Below are positions 49,101-53,120 of a stretch of 64,000 bases of DNA, piece by piece. The stretch lies in assembly GCA_047967505.1 (NCBI GenBank), contig CM106541.1. One strand, written 5' to 3'. The translations under genes and the position numbers were made by a program. This DNA is from Dipteris shenzhenensis. Lineage: Eukaryota; Polypodiophyta; Polypodiopsida; Gleicheniales. The notes under the pieces are model-generated. The model was not told the origin of the DNA and did no database searches. It saw only the letters and a list, made by a program, of their open reading frames with translations. Numbering within the stretch: position 1 is the stretch's first letter; every line of letters starts with the position of its first letter.

Positions 49101-51401
49101 GTTTATTTGGCATTTTGCTGAACTTGCAGCTCCTCTACATGATCTCACTAAGAAAAATCTGAAGTTCAGATGGACCCAAAAAGAAGAGGACTCCTTTAAT
49201 GCTCTAAAGCATGCCCTGACTACAGCTCCTGTACTTATCATTCCTGACTTAAGGAAACCATTCCTAGTAGCAGCTGATGCCAGTGGCGATTGCCTTGGGG
49301 CTTCTCTTATCCAGGATGGTCATGCTATGGCCTTTGAAAGCCGACGGCTAAGAGATGCTGAACTTCATTATGATATCTATGAAAAAGAACTCTTAGCTGT
49401 AATTCATGCTCTCAAACTTTGGAAACATTATCTTTTAGGGATAGATTTTCTTGTAAAAACTGATCATGAAAGTCTTAAATTCTCTCGAGGAGTATTCCCC
49501 GACTTTATCATCAAGGACGCTGATGCCTGAAGAGGGAAGGAATGTTACGCTCAAGTCGAGGTAACATTACCTCGGAAGGGTCAGTCGACATTTCCCTTTA
49601 GAGGATCAATGTTTGTATTATATTTGTTTGGGCTTCATGTAAATGATCAAAAAGGAATCAAGGTCAAGGTCCTTGGTGAGGGTGAGGTGGTACTAGACTA
49701 GGTGGATCTAAGGCTAAGGGACCTAAATGCATGGAATGTGCCAAGGGGCAAATGGCTTTAATGATATCCCAAGAGAGGGGTAAAAGATGCATTAAGGAGG
49801 GACCCTAAAATGAAGACATGTGGCATACTAGATCCATCTAGGGAATTTTGGGGCTTAAGCAAGAGCTTCAACGTAAATAATTTTAGATGAGAAAGCTTAC
49901 TACCACCGAGGTTGGCTAGGAGGTGATTTTGTGTGCCTGTGCCTGTGATTCAACGTAAAGCTAGGAGTAGGCAAGGTTGTGTCTAATAGCTTATGATCCA
50001 AACTGACTCCAATTTCTTGAGAATTTCATTGAGCCCTTTTTCTTGCTGAGCTTTGGGCATGAGAAGCCAGGTTTGAGAAGATCTTGAAACCCAGACTTCT
50101 CCAAAACCTTTGGCAGAGGATCTATGTTCATATCTACATATTGCATTCCTATTTCGAGAAGAGATTATTGTAATGTGGTTGGTTGTTATACAATTGAATT
50201 TTCTAGGTTTCATCCCATCCAAACTCTTAACAGATATGCCGATTATTGATTCTTCCTTAGGGGTCGTCTTCATCCACACCACATGCGGTCTAGCTCTTTT
50301 CTTTATTCATCTTTTATCTAAACCCTACCTCTGTGTGTGATTGTTGTTAGCTTTAGAAGTTTATTATTCAATTCCATGGCTAACTTAACTTTCAAGTTTT
50401 AATAATAAAGTAATTCGTTGGAAATCACTCTTAAGCATAAGCACAAGCACGACCTTTTTCAATTACCCGAACCAGCAATGTGCTACAGAGGTCACCAGGC
50501 ATGGACACATAACCATCAGACTCCTGGCTGGACAGAGGCCTCAACAGTAGCTGATCACACCTGACTTCTGACAAGGGAGGTGCATATGCCAAGTGGAAGT
50601 TGCAGAGCATGGGACCCCAAGCCCACCCACAAAACGCTCGACCCATCCAGGGTACTGTCATTCCAGCATCACAACATCAAGACGCCTACAACTTCCACAA
50701 GTTTGTCCTCTGCAACCAAGTAGAGGCACCCGAGATTCATGTCCAACATGCTTTAAAGACACTAAGATTCTCAGTGGGACCCCAACCCATCCCACGTGGA
50801 GGTTCAATCATGTATGGCTGCCACTTGACACGTGTCTGGCTTTTCAAATCTCCAGTCTTTCCAGTTCTAGTCACATTAGACCTTTAGGTGTGTGATAGAT
50901 ACCTCTAGTTCCCCTACATGAGGCTTTTTCCTTGTGATGTACTTCAGACCATCTTGCGTGCCATGAATTGTTGCCTCAACCAAATACTATGGTAGAGCAA
51001 GAAAGCCATGTACCCTTCAAAAATTGGTGATCAAACCTGAACAGACATGTATTTAGTATCCAGATCTCACCAGGATTTTGGGTGGGACTTCCATCGTGTT
51101 CAATACTTGCCAATTGAGCAACTCCAGGGAGCATTGTCTGTAAAAGGAGTCATCACTGGTTACACAAGAATGGGAAAGCTTGCATAAACTACATATGCAC
51201 AAGTAACACTACTCTCCTCAACGGACAATAAAATGGCCAATTTCTGCTTCTGAACTAAATCATTAAATCTGCAGTTGCATGAAGAAAAGCTTTGTAGCAC
51301 ACCTGAGTGTAGAATGTACGTGCTGTGTTTGAGTTTAGAAGCTTTGCTTCAACTGCCTTCTGAATACTGTCAACCAAACTTTCTTGATTCAGAAAACTCA
51401 C
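10132..51401 (-). CDS. MLH1: MLH1 DNA mismatch repair protein, C-terminal 406 residues (10 exons, 5' part missing)
   Basis: MutL-homologue MLH1 pairs with a PMS1-type partner to form MutL-alpha, the nicking factor of nuclear mismatch repair, and also acts in meiotic crossing-over. Ten exons join in phase (99+67+136+95+109+166+162+172+170+45 = 1221 nt, 406 codons plus stop), each with GT donor and AG acceptor. Visible order: end of the second N-terminal domain ([12 protein letters not shown]), variable linker with [18 protein letters not shown], then the C-terminal dimerisation domain ([74 protein letters not shown]) and terminal KIFERC. Plant MLH1 is about 735 residues, so roughly 330 residues with the GHKL ATPase are absent; their exons should lie above 51402, probably outside the window. 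I see no stop or frameshift in any exon. Introns of 12.0 and 23.9 kb are filled with retroelements. Recognition is from memory of the family. Confidence 0.96.
10254..10411. repeat. MLH1: 81-bp tandem duplication in the last MLH1 intron
   Basis: Two units start at 10254 and 10335, both ACCATTTAGTC(A/G)GCTAATTA, then ATTAGTATG and CTTGTACGAAGCTTC. They differ by a few substitutions and a short gap, so the duplication is not recent. They lie wholly within the 275-bp intron between exons 9 and 10. Confidence 0.9.
10452..10621 (-). CDS. MLH1: MLH1 exon 9 of the visible part
   Basis: 170 bp (2 + 56 codons), acceptor GCATGTAG|ATGCT, donor GTCCAG|GTGAGT. It encodes [20 protein letters not shown] followed by [20 protein letters not shown] further-upstream AG would place an in-frame TAA in the exon, which fixes the acceptor. 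Confidence 0.96.
10892..11063 (-). CDS. MLH1: MLH1 exon 8 of the visible part
   Basis: 172 bp, acceptor AACACAG|GTTGA, donor GAGAAG|GTAAGA. It encodes [20 protein letters not shown] followed by [19 protein letters not shown]. It matches the DE-EKECF...[17 protein letters not shown] region of MLH1. Confidence 0.97.
11219..11380 (-). CDS. MLH1: MLH1 exon 7 of the visible part
   Basis: 54 codons, phase 0 at both ends, acceptor TTTTGCAG|TTAAA, donor AACTGT|GTAAGT. It encodes [20 protein letters not shown] then [20 protein letters not shown], matching KAEML-YFS-ID and [14 protein letters not shown] of plant MLH1. Confidence 0.97.
11560..11725 (-). CDS. MLH1: MLH1 exon 6 of the visible part
   Basis: 166 bp (1 + 55 codons), acceptor GATTACAG|TAAAG, donor GCAAAG|GTAATT. 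It encodes [20 protein letters not shown], then [18 protein letters not shown] and [12 protein letters not shown], a core part of the dimerisation domain. Confidence 0.97.
11726..12479. other. Start of the 23.9-kb MLH1 intron, nothing recognised
   Basis: Intron sequence next to the exon 6 acceptor. A pyrimidine-rich stretch precedes the acceptor. No coding frame or element boundary could be assigned. Confidence 0.5.
12480..13061 (-). pseudogene. Ty3/gypsy pol remnant, second RNase H domain (Tat-like)
   Basis: Minus-strand frames give [20 protein letters not shown], then [17 protein letters not shown] in another frame, then degenerate sequence ending FHEF. D in VDGA and E in NEAEY are RNase H active-site positions. 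The TNNEAEY form is that of the extra (archaeal-type) RNase H of Tat-clade gypsy elements; the GDS motif is eroded. RT of the same element resumes at 16815, beyond inserted LINE B1. Frameshifted and dead. Confidence 0.65.
13062..13076. repeat. Target-site duplication of LINE B1, left copy
   Basis: ACCTTCTCTATTTCT, identical to 16800-16814, directly before the poly(T) that is the minus-strand poly(A) tail of B1. Confidence 0.9.
13077..16799 (-). mobile_element. LINE copy B1 (plant L1 type), 5'-truncated, flanked by 15-bp TSD
   Basis: Minus-strand L1-like LINE of 3.7 kb with an oligo(A) tail and a perfect 15-bp TSD. It starts just after the endonuclease. [20 protein letters not shown] (~16090), [17 protein letters not shown] (~15690-15740), [20 protein letters not shown] (~15530-15590) and LADD (~15430). 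Frame 15779-14190 is open except for one stop at 15054-15056. [16 protein letters not shown] zf-RVT motif follows near 13650-13700. At least one frameshift (between 16000 and 15779) and several stops. It sits inside the gypsy RT/RNase H remnant, so it is the younger of the two. Confidence 0.93.
16800..16814. repeat. Target-site duplication of LINE B1, right copy
   Basis: ACCTTCTCTATTTCT, matching 13062-13076 exactly. Confidence 0.9.
16815..17580 (-). pseudogene. Ty3/gypsy reverse transcriptase remnant, split by LINE B1
   Basis: In shifting minus-strand frames: [20 protein letters not shown] (~17480-17550), [17 protein letters not shown] (~17310-17370), [18 protein letters not shown] and [12 protein letters not shown] (~16990-17110). 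These match the (V/I)CIDYR-LN, EED--KTAF-T--G, GHI(V/I)S--GI--D--K--AI and LTKKG--F-W blocks of gypsy RT in the right order. Together with 12480-13061 it forms one old minus-strand element. The catalytic box is not readable. Confidence 0.75.
17647..21758 (-). mobile_element. LINE copy B2 (plant L1 type), degraded but frame mostly kept
   Basis: Minus-strand sister of B1, with an A-rich tail (TTTTTT on plus at 17647-17652) and the same 3' end. Its frame is kept from 21638 to 17886 except for a local excursion (19635-19250) and about eight stops. It retains the end of the endonuclease (GGDFNMVE near 21630-21650), [13 protein letters not shown] (~20650), [17 protein letters not shown] (~20230-20280), LADD (~19955), the VRYLGCQVG block and a zf-[14 protein letters not shown] (~18310-18340). 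The 5' end is near 21722-21758. An 8-bp AGCAGTTT at both edges (17642-17649, 21761-21768) is a weak TSD candidate. RT motifs are good but stops exclude activity. Confidence 0.9.
21723..21819. repeat. 36-bp direct repeat at the 5' edge of LINE B2
   Basis: The 36 bases at 21723-21758 recur exactly at 21784-21819 (period 61, 25-bp spacer). They begin GAGTCCACAAAGAGAGCCCG. Confidence 0.9.
22403..22720 (-). repeat. 3' LTR of the coding-free element
   Basis: 318 bp, the left copy on the map. Followed inward by the polypurine tract. Begins TGAAAGATCATAG and ends CATATTCCAACA on the plus strand. Confidence 0.93.
24046..24373 (-). repeat. 5' LTR of the coding-free element
   Basis: 328 bp, the right copy on the map. 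Adjoins the tRNA-Met-type primer-binding site at 24032-24043. Confidence 0.93.
25140..26330 (-). pseudogene. Penelope-like element RT remnant P1
   Basis: Minus strand. An open stretch 26179-25898 reads [20 protein letters not shown], then [15 protein letters not shown] and [16 protein letters not shown]. Further on, in broken frames: [19 protein letters not shown] (~25690), [20 protein letters not shown] (~25620), [13 protein letters not shown] (~25310-25350) and YCSFLDLGI (~25190). The set LSKWL, DFTTLYT, Q--GIPMGTNCA--LA--FL--YE, RFIDD and SFLDL is the RT of Penelope-like elements, not of LINEs or LTR elements. No GIY-YIG endonuclease was seen. A 182-bp internal duplication repeats the region holding the RFIDD box. 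Confidence 0.75.
25250..25614. repeat. 182-bp tandem duplication inside Penelope remnant P1
   Basis: Units of about 182 bp at 25250-25431 and 25432-25614. Both run from TTCTCCACCAAAA to GTAAAAAGGTAGAAGTTTGCT. By eye they are about 85-90% identical. Confidence 0.88.
26331..26670 (+). pseudogene. Left flank of an older LINE (H) split by LINE G
   Basis: The last part (~26640-26686) reads [14 protein letters not shown] and continues in frame after the insert as DLTMNLNQR at 34209 onward, once one target duplication is removed. Further left I cannot assign the sequence. Confidence 0.5.
26671..26686. repeat. Target-site duplication of LINE G, left copy
   Basis: TAAAGTTGATAATACA, identical to 34193-34208. 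Confidence 0.93.
26750..26960 (+). repeat. GC-rich ~41-bp tandem repeats at the 5' end of LINE G
   Basis: Units start at 26790, 26832, 26873, 26914 and (partial) 26957, each beginning GGCAGCC and ending GCGCAGGC-CCCT, with a degenerate unit before 26790. They lie in the 5' untranslated region, where an internal promoter would be expected. GC content is far above the surrounding sequence. Confidence 0.88.
27376..28293 (+). pseudogene. LINE G ORF1 (nucleic-acid-binding protein with zinc knuckle)
   Basis: Frame open from ATG 27376 to 28293 except for a TGA at 27829-27831. The first ~150 codons look like the DUF4283-type N-terminal domain of plant L1 ORF1 ([39 protein letters not shown]). A CCHC-like knuckle [14 protein letters not shown] follows at 27991-28032, with the second cysteine changed to tyrosine. 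The tail is proline/glutamate-rich and arginine-rich ([17 protein letters not shown]), as fits RNA binding. Beyond 28293 the C-terminal coding region continues as out-of-frame tandem repeats, so the original protein was longer. Confidence 0.8.
28141..28700 (+). repeat. Two tandem repeat blocks in the ORF1 tail of LINE G
   Basis: Block one: a 161-bp unit at 28141-28301 repeated at 28302-28437, both starting GCAGAGCGAGAGGAGA and encoding the arginine-rich tail. Block two: a 96-bp unit at 28457-28552 and 28553-28648, with a shortened third copy to about 28695 (shared GGAAAGGGGAGAT-C-GAGGA). Confidence 0.88.
29763..34161 (+). pseudogene. LINE G ORF2 (endonuclease, reverse transcriptase, zf-RVT), frameshifted
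   Basis: The first frame (29763-31691) begins upstream of the APE endonuclease, whose key motifs are intact: [55 protein letters not shown] starts in the same frame ([37 protein letters not shown]). It then shifts near 31600 to frame 31661-32830 ([28 protein letters not shown]; stop 31922-31924; FADD catalytic box at 31949-31960). More shifts lie near 32800, 33280 and 33890. The zf-RVT domain ([38 protein letters not shown]) is in the 33294-33920 frame. Full-length plant L1 ORF2 is about 1300 residues, and this matches. Catalytic motifs survive; the frame does not. Confidence 0.92.
34193..34208. repeat. Target-site duplication of LINE G, right copy
   Basis: TAAAGTTGATAATACA, identical to 26671-26686. 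Confidence 0.93.
34209..34560 (+). pseudogene. LINE H C-terminal zf-RVT fragment, right of LINE G
   Basis: Continues in frame from the left flank at 26640-26686: DLTMNLNQR, then TGA where tryptophan is likely, and later [20 protein letters not shown] followed by [15 protein letters not shown]2-C ... H-X4-C is the zf-RVT finger at the end of plant LINE ORF2. Two TGA stops. This older LINE was the target of LINE G. Confidence 0.75.
34561..35607. other. Intron end before exon 5, no gene assigned
   Basis: Contains a T-rich tract at 34825-34870 followed by AGCAGAAAAAAAGTGATTACA, which resembles the reversed 3' end of a LINE. The minus strand at 35000-35330 has a short readable stretch ([19 protein letters not shown]) of unknown origin. 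Nothing else recognised. Confidence 0.4.
35608..35716 (-). CDS. MLH1: MLH1 exon 5 of the visible part
   Basis: 109 bp, acceptor AATGCAG|GTCTA, donor CTGAG|GTACAA. It encodes [20 protein letters not shown] followed by [15 protein letters not shown]. The AG left at its end joins T of exon 6 to give serine (KLSKEL), across a 23.9-kb intron. Confidence 0.97.
36030..36124 (-). CDS. MLH1: MLH1 exon 4 of the visible part
   Basis: 95 bp, acceptor TGCTAG|GCGTG, donor TTCAG|GTAAGG. It encodes [20 protein letters not shown], the entry into the C-terminal domain. An alternative AG 16 bases upstream (TTTTAG) would put the exon out of phase with exon 3, so the TGCTAG site was chosen. Confidence 0.95.
36590..37800 (+). 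mobile_element. LINE B5 3' fragment with poly(A) tail
   Basis: Plus-strand end of a B-type [22 protein letters not shown] and [17 protein letters not shown] (~36730-36870) match the block [18 protein letters not shown] ... [15 protein letters not shown] of B2. A later frame has an IEQQ repeat (37407-37450) and [10 protein letters not shown], like the TDTIHTL tail of B2. The poly(A) tail (15 A) ends at 37800. Many stops. Sits between MLH1 exons 4 and 3. TSD not identified. Confidence 0.75.
37830..38660 (-). pseudogene. Penelope-like element RT remnant P2
   Basis: Clear nucleotide relative of P1 (long stretches of about 75% identity by eye). Minus-strand blocks: [20 protein letters not shown], then [17 protein letters not shown] (~38480-38610) and [16 protein letters not shown] followed by a stop and EFELLQ (~38030-38100), the Penelope-type MGTNCA--LA--FLF-YE motif. 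The catalytic RF-DD region survives only as GRFIDDQF-like sequence with a frameshift. It lacks the 182-bp duplication of P1. Between MLH1 exons 4 and 3. Confidence 0.72.
38887..39022 (-). CDS. MLH1: MLH1 exon 3 of the visible part
   Basis: 136 bp (2 + 44 codons + 2). Acceptor TTGTAG|GTATA, donor GACCAG|GTAATG. It encodes the linker block [20 protein letters not shown] followed by GRLHAFL, matching the plant MLH1 block [19 protein letters not shown]. It is separated from exon 2 by a 12.0-kb transposon-filled intron. Confidence 0.94.
39023..40700. other. Intron sequence, start of the 12.0-kb intron, no gene assigned
   Basis: Holds a proline/serine-rich chance frame (39378-39705), a short repeated CAGATTGTCTTGATG (39205-39255) and a 13-C run at 40271-40283. 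No family recognised in any frame. Confidence 0.45.
40271..40283. repeat. 13-bp C homopolymer
   Basis: Uninterrupted C run. Confidence 0.95.
40705..42965 (+). mobile_element. LINE copy B3, both ends missing, heavily degraded
   Basis: Plus-strand B-type LINE. It starts after the endonuclease at [20 protein letters not shown] (~40710) and runs through [17 protein letters not shown] (~41155-41210), [20 protein letters not shown] (~41545-41600), an eroded LAN-ET (LADDT) box (~41790) and [13 protein letters not shown] (~42370). It stops abruptly at SHFKGSARK (~42960), where LINE D3 begins; nothing B-like resumes beyond D3. Numerous frameshifts; RT motifs altered. Lies in the 12.0-kb MLH1 intron. 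Confidence 0.85.
42486..42566. repeat. 27-bp tandem triplication in LINE B3
   Basis: Three units at 42486, 42513 and 42540, all beginning TAAGGTTCCTAATGTG and ending GCAAT, differing at a few bases. Confidence 0.92.
42970..44740 (-). mobile_element. LINE copy D3, 3' part with reading frame almost intact
   Basis: Minus-strand D-type LINE, 5'-truncated after the RT core. [12 protein letters not shown] lies near 44565-44590. One frame then runs from 44468 to 43326 with stops only at 44103-44105 and about 44008: [11 protein letters not shown]-type sequence, [70 protein letters not shown], then a zf-RVT-like finger [20 protein letters not shown] (~43670-43720) and an arginine-rich tail. The 3' end has AATAAAATTTATTTC then a TTTC-type tail (42965-42985). 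It is the best preserved D copy and abuts LINE B3. A ~25-bp tandem repeat (GGTGCATGTTTGCTC-AGAG) lies at 44520-44572. Confidence 0.85.
44741..45118. other. Spacer, nothing recognised
   Basis: Sequence between LINE D3 and the putative 5' LTR at 45119. No coding frame assigned. Confidence 0.5.
45398..45423. repeat. 26-bp G homopolymer
   Basis: An uninterrupted G run just before the TATA box. A second run of 13 G lies at 46338-46350. Confidence 0.95.
45431..45438 (+). promoter_or_regulatory. TATA box in the putative LTR
   Basis: TATAAAAG inside the 5' LTR, about 310 bp from its start and about 890 bp before the AATAAA, as expected for an LTR promoter. Confidence 0.65.
46318..46323 (+). terminator. 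Polyadenylation signal in the putative LTR
   Basis: AATAAA followed by a G-run, located between the TATA box and the primer-binding site. Confidence 0.5.
46544..46556 (+). other. tRNA primer-binding site
   Basis: TGGTATCAGAGCT, complementary to the 3' end of initiator tRNA-Met as in most plant gypsy and copia elements, two bases after the LTR end. Confidence 0.85.
46625..49530 (+). pseudogene. gypsy gag-pol: gag, zinc knuckle, protease, RT, partial RNase H
   Basis: Gag starts at ATG 46625 ([10 protein letters not shown]). Its capsid part ([20 protein letters not shown]) runs to ~47220, where a frameshift moves to the frame used to 49530. That frame has stops at 47575-47577 and 48814-48816. 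In order: zinc knuckle [14 protein letters not shown] (47605-47646); protease [10 protein letters not shown] (~47809) and [55 protein letters not shown]; catalytic box VFFHDIL, where the first aspartate is histidine (codon 48835-48837); [12 protein letters not shown]; RNase H with [32 protein letters not shown]. After TDHESLK it switches to [13 protein letters not shown] and a stop, so the rest of RNase H and the integrase are deleted. Dead several times over. Confidence 0.93.
49543..49985 (+). repeat. 3' LTR related to the LTR at 60751-61209
   Basis: Begins TGTTACGCTCAAGTCGAGGT after the purine tract AGAGGGAAGGAA. Shared blocks with the 60751 LTR: GTCAGTCGACATTTCCCTT, CTTCATGTAAATGATC, TCAAGGTCCT-GGTGAGGG, CCCAAGAGAGGGGT, TAGGGAATT. 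Many substitutions and small gaps show old divergence. The right end is approximate. Confidence 0.8.
49986..51070. other. Intron sequence before exon 2, nothing recognised
   Basis: No gene or element boundary found. Frames at 50431-50661 (minus) and 50593-50895 (plus) look like chance frames. Confidence 0.5.
51071..51137 (-). CDS. MLH1: MLH1 exon 2 of the visible part
   Basis: 67 bp starting in phase 0 after TTACAG and ending one base into a codon before GTGAGA. It encodes the start of the variable linker ([21 protein letters not shown]). The single leftover G joins GT of the next exon to make glycine. Linker sequence is poorly conserved, so support comes from position, splice sites and phase fit. 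Confidence 0.85.
51303..51401 (-). CDS. MLH1: MLH1 exon 1 of the visible part
   Basis: 33 codons, phase 0 at both ends, acceptor TTTTAG|GTGAG and donor ACTCAG|GTGTGC. It encodes the segment after the conserved HPTK motif of MLH1 (motif itself in a missing upstream exon), with [20 protein letters not shown] decayed tandem copy of its acceptor and first ~46 bases lies about 260 bp upstream in the gene (see the repeat at 51355-51885). Confidence 0.93.
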
Positions 51402-51885
51402 CTAAAATACAGTCGCAAAATCAGTTACATAACAGGAAGTACTCAAATGCAAACAATTTTCTATTCACTCACGTATCGATGAGATAACTGTAAAACAGAC
51501 CTCACACAAACTGAAACAACATAAAACTAGCCTGCATTTTGTTCCCCAACCAGGATCCTAAATGTATTATCAACTGCTATACAACAATCCTGCTTGCATC
51601 TTCAGCACCCAAAGGCCTACTCAATACTGTCAATAAAACTTCTTGATGCAGATAGCCCGCCTAAAATCCAGTCACAAAATCAGCCACCAAACAGAATACT
51701 GAAATACAACAAAGATTCTATTCATTCACTCATTGATTAGAGAACCAGGGCACAAACTGATTGACCTCACAGAAAGTGAAACAAAATAAAACAAGCTTCG
51801 GCAACCATAAACTCAAACATGTATTATCCACTGAAAATGCTATAGCAATCCAGCTTGCATCTTTGGAACCCAAAAGCACCTCATA
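51355..51885 (-). repeat. MLH1: ~260-bp tandem duplication containing the exon 1 acceptor of MLH1
   Basis: Unit one (51355-51615) covers the first ~46 bases of MLH1 exon 1, its acceptor and upstream intron. Unit two (51616-51885) repeats it with many changes: CCTACTCAATACTGTCAA for CCTTCTGAATACTGTCAA, and CCTAAAATCCAGTCACAAAA for CCTAAAATACAGTCGCAAAA. In unit two the acceptor becomes TTTTAG|GCGGGC and the exon-like stretch lacks one base, so it would shift the frame. Confidence 0.85.
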
Positions 51886-53105
51886 TCAAACCCTGATATG
51901 TATATCACTTTGAGACTTCGTAAAAATGCTTTCCCTTCCGAAAACAAAACAGCTACAATAGACATTGAAACATAAGGCAGCAGCAAGTAAAGAAAACGGT
52001 GCAACTGGTAGCTTCTCCAAGGTAGACAAAAATGTTGACGAAGGGCACCATGACAGCCTCACAAACAGAGAAGCAATGGGATACTTTGCTTGCAGTTCTC
52101 TGATCTCGGCAACAGAGGGTGCCCATAGTAAGTAGTTTGGCTGTGAACAACTCCTGCGTGAAGCACCCAAAAAAACAAGCCTCCTTCCTCTCTAGGAGAC
52201 GCCACCACTGCTGCTGGATAATACTTGCTTCAGGCTTCTTTGGTTGCCACTGTTGTACAGATACCCCTGGTAGTTGCTTTCTGCGATAACTGGCAATAAG
52301 CAGATATAGGCAGGCGACTACAACTAACAAAAGCAGTATGCTGAATGACGGCTAACAAGGCTACTTGGAGCTACGACAATGTCTTGCAGCAACTTGGTGA
52401 AATTTTCCAAGGATAGAGGGAACTCAGAAAAGGCAACAAATGGCAAAAATGAGAAACCGGGATACATGACTATGCTCTGATACCATGTTACAGAGGAGAG
52501 AATGCGAAGGAAAGCTTGCCAGAGGGATGGAAAGATGAAGAATGATGGAGGAGCACTCAAGCGGAGTCAACACATGAATGGGTATTGACTATCAGCCTTA
52601 TCAAACAATGCTAAGGTGATCCACACACTACAAGGGGGGGTGACTGTAGGAAGCAAGTCCTCATCCTCTAATCCAAATCCTATCCATGATCCACCTCCAC
52701 ATCCACCTATCACATGGATGTGGATTTATACCACTCCAATCAAATTGATGCATAAACCTCAACATTCTACAGACATACGTCAATCCCATTCACCCATCAT
52801 ACAATGCCAAACCTTCACCAATACACAAATACATGGCGAGCTCATAACTATTGCCTCTCTCCGCTCTTTTGTTGACTGATGCTATCCTCCACCTTCACCC
52901 TTGCCTTCATCCTAGCTAGTCTCATCCATGGCTATGATCTGAGTCTTCTCCCATTGGTGGAATTTCCTCCCTTCAGACTCGTTGGTTATCCTCCAACCTC
53001 CCGTAGCCATGCTGCCACTCCGTCTTTTAATCACTTCGGTGACTTTTAGGCTGCACCATCCTGTGACTCATCGGTGCTACCTTTATTTGTTTACACATAC
53101 ATGCA
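51886..53105. other. Probable intron sequence; LTR/primer-site remnant on the minus strand
   Basis: The minus strand at 52477-52488 reads TGGTATCAGAGC after CTCTGTAACA, the usual LTR-end/primer-site junction of a plant LTR element whose LTR would lie at higher coordinates. No gag or pol is recognisable below it. The rest, including the frames at 51886-52330, is unassigned; the missing upstream MLH1 exons were looked for here and not found. Confidence 0.45.
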
Positions 53106-53120
53106 TGCATGCACACACAC
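53106..53120. repeat. Target-site duplication of LINE C1, left copy
   Basis: TGCATGCACACACAC, identical to 56491-56505, next to the poly(T) at 53121-53129. Confidence 0.85.

Larger units (their letters stand above)
45119..49985 (+). mobile_element. Ty3/gypsy element with mismatched ends and integrase deleted
   Basis: Plus-strand element. Putative 5' LTR 45119-46542 (TG...CA, TATA at 45431, AATAAA at 46318), then a primer-binding site (46544-46556), gag, protease, RT and part of RNase H to 49470. It then jumps to a C-terminal tail, polypurine tract and a 3' LTR from 49543. The 3' LTR is about 440 bp and clearly related to the LTR at 60751-61209, but does not resemble the 1.4-kb 5' LTR. Either the element is a recombinant or the 5' LTR has been misread. 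No integrase is present. Lies in the 12.0-kb MLH1 intron, antisense to the gene. Confidence 0.8.

Noticed and set aside
51953-52330. Minus-strand frame of 125 codons considered as an upstream MLH1 exon
   Set aside because: No HPTK or other MLH1 motif, cysteine- and valine-rich, no fitting splice sites.
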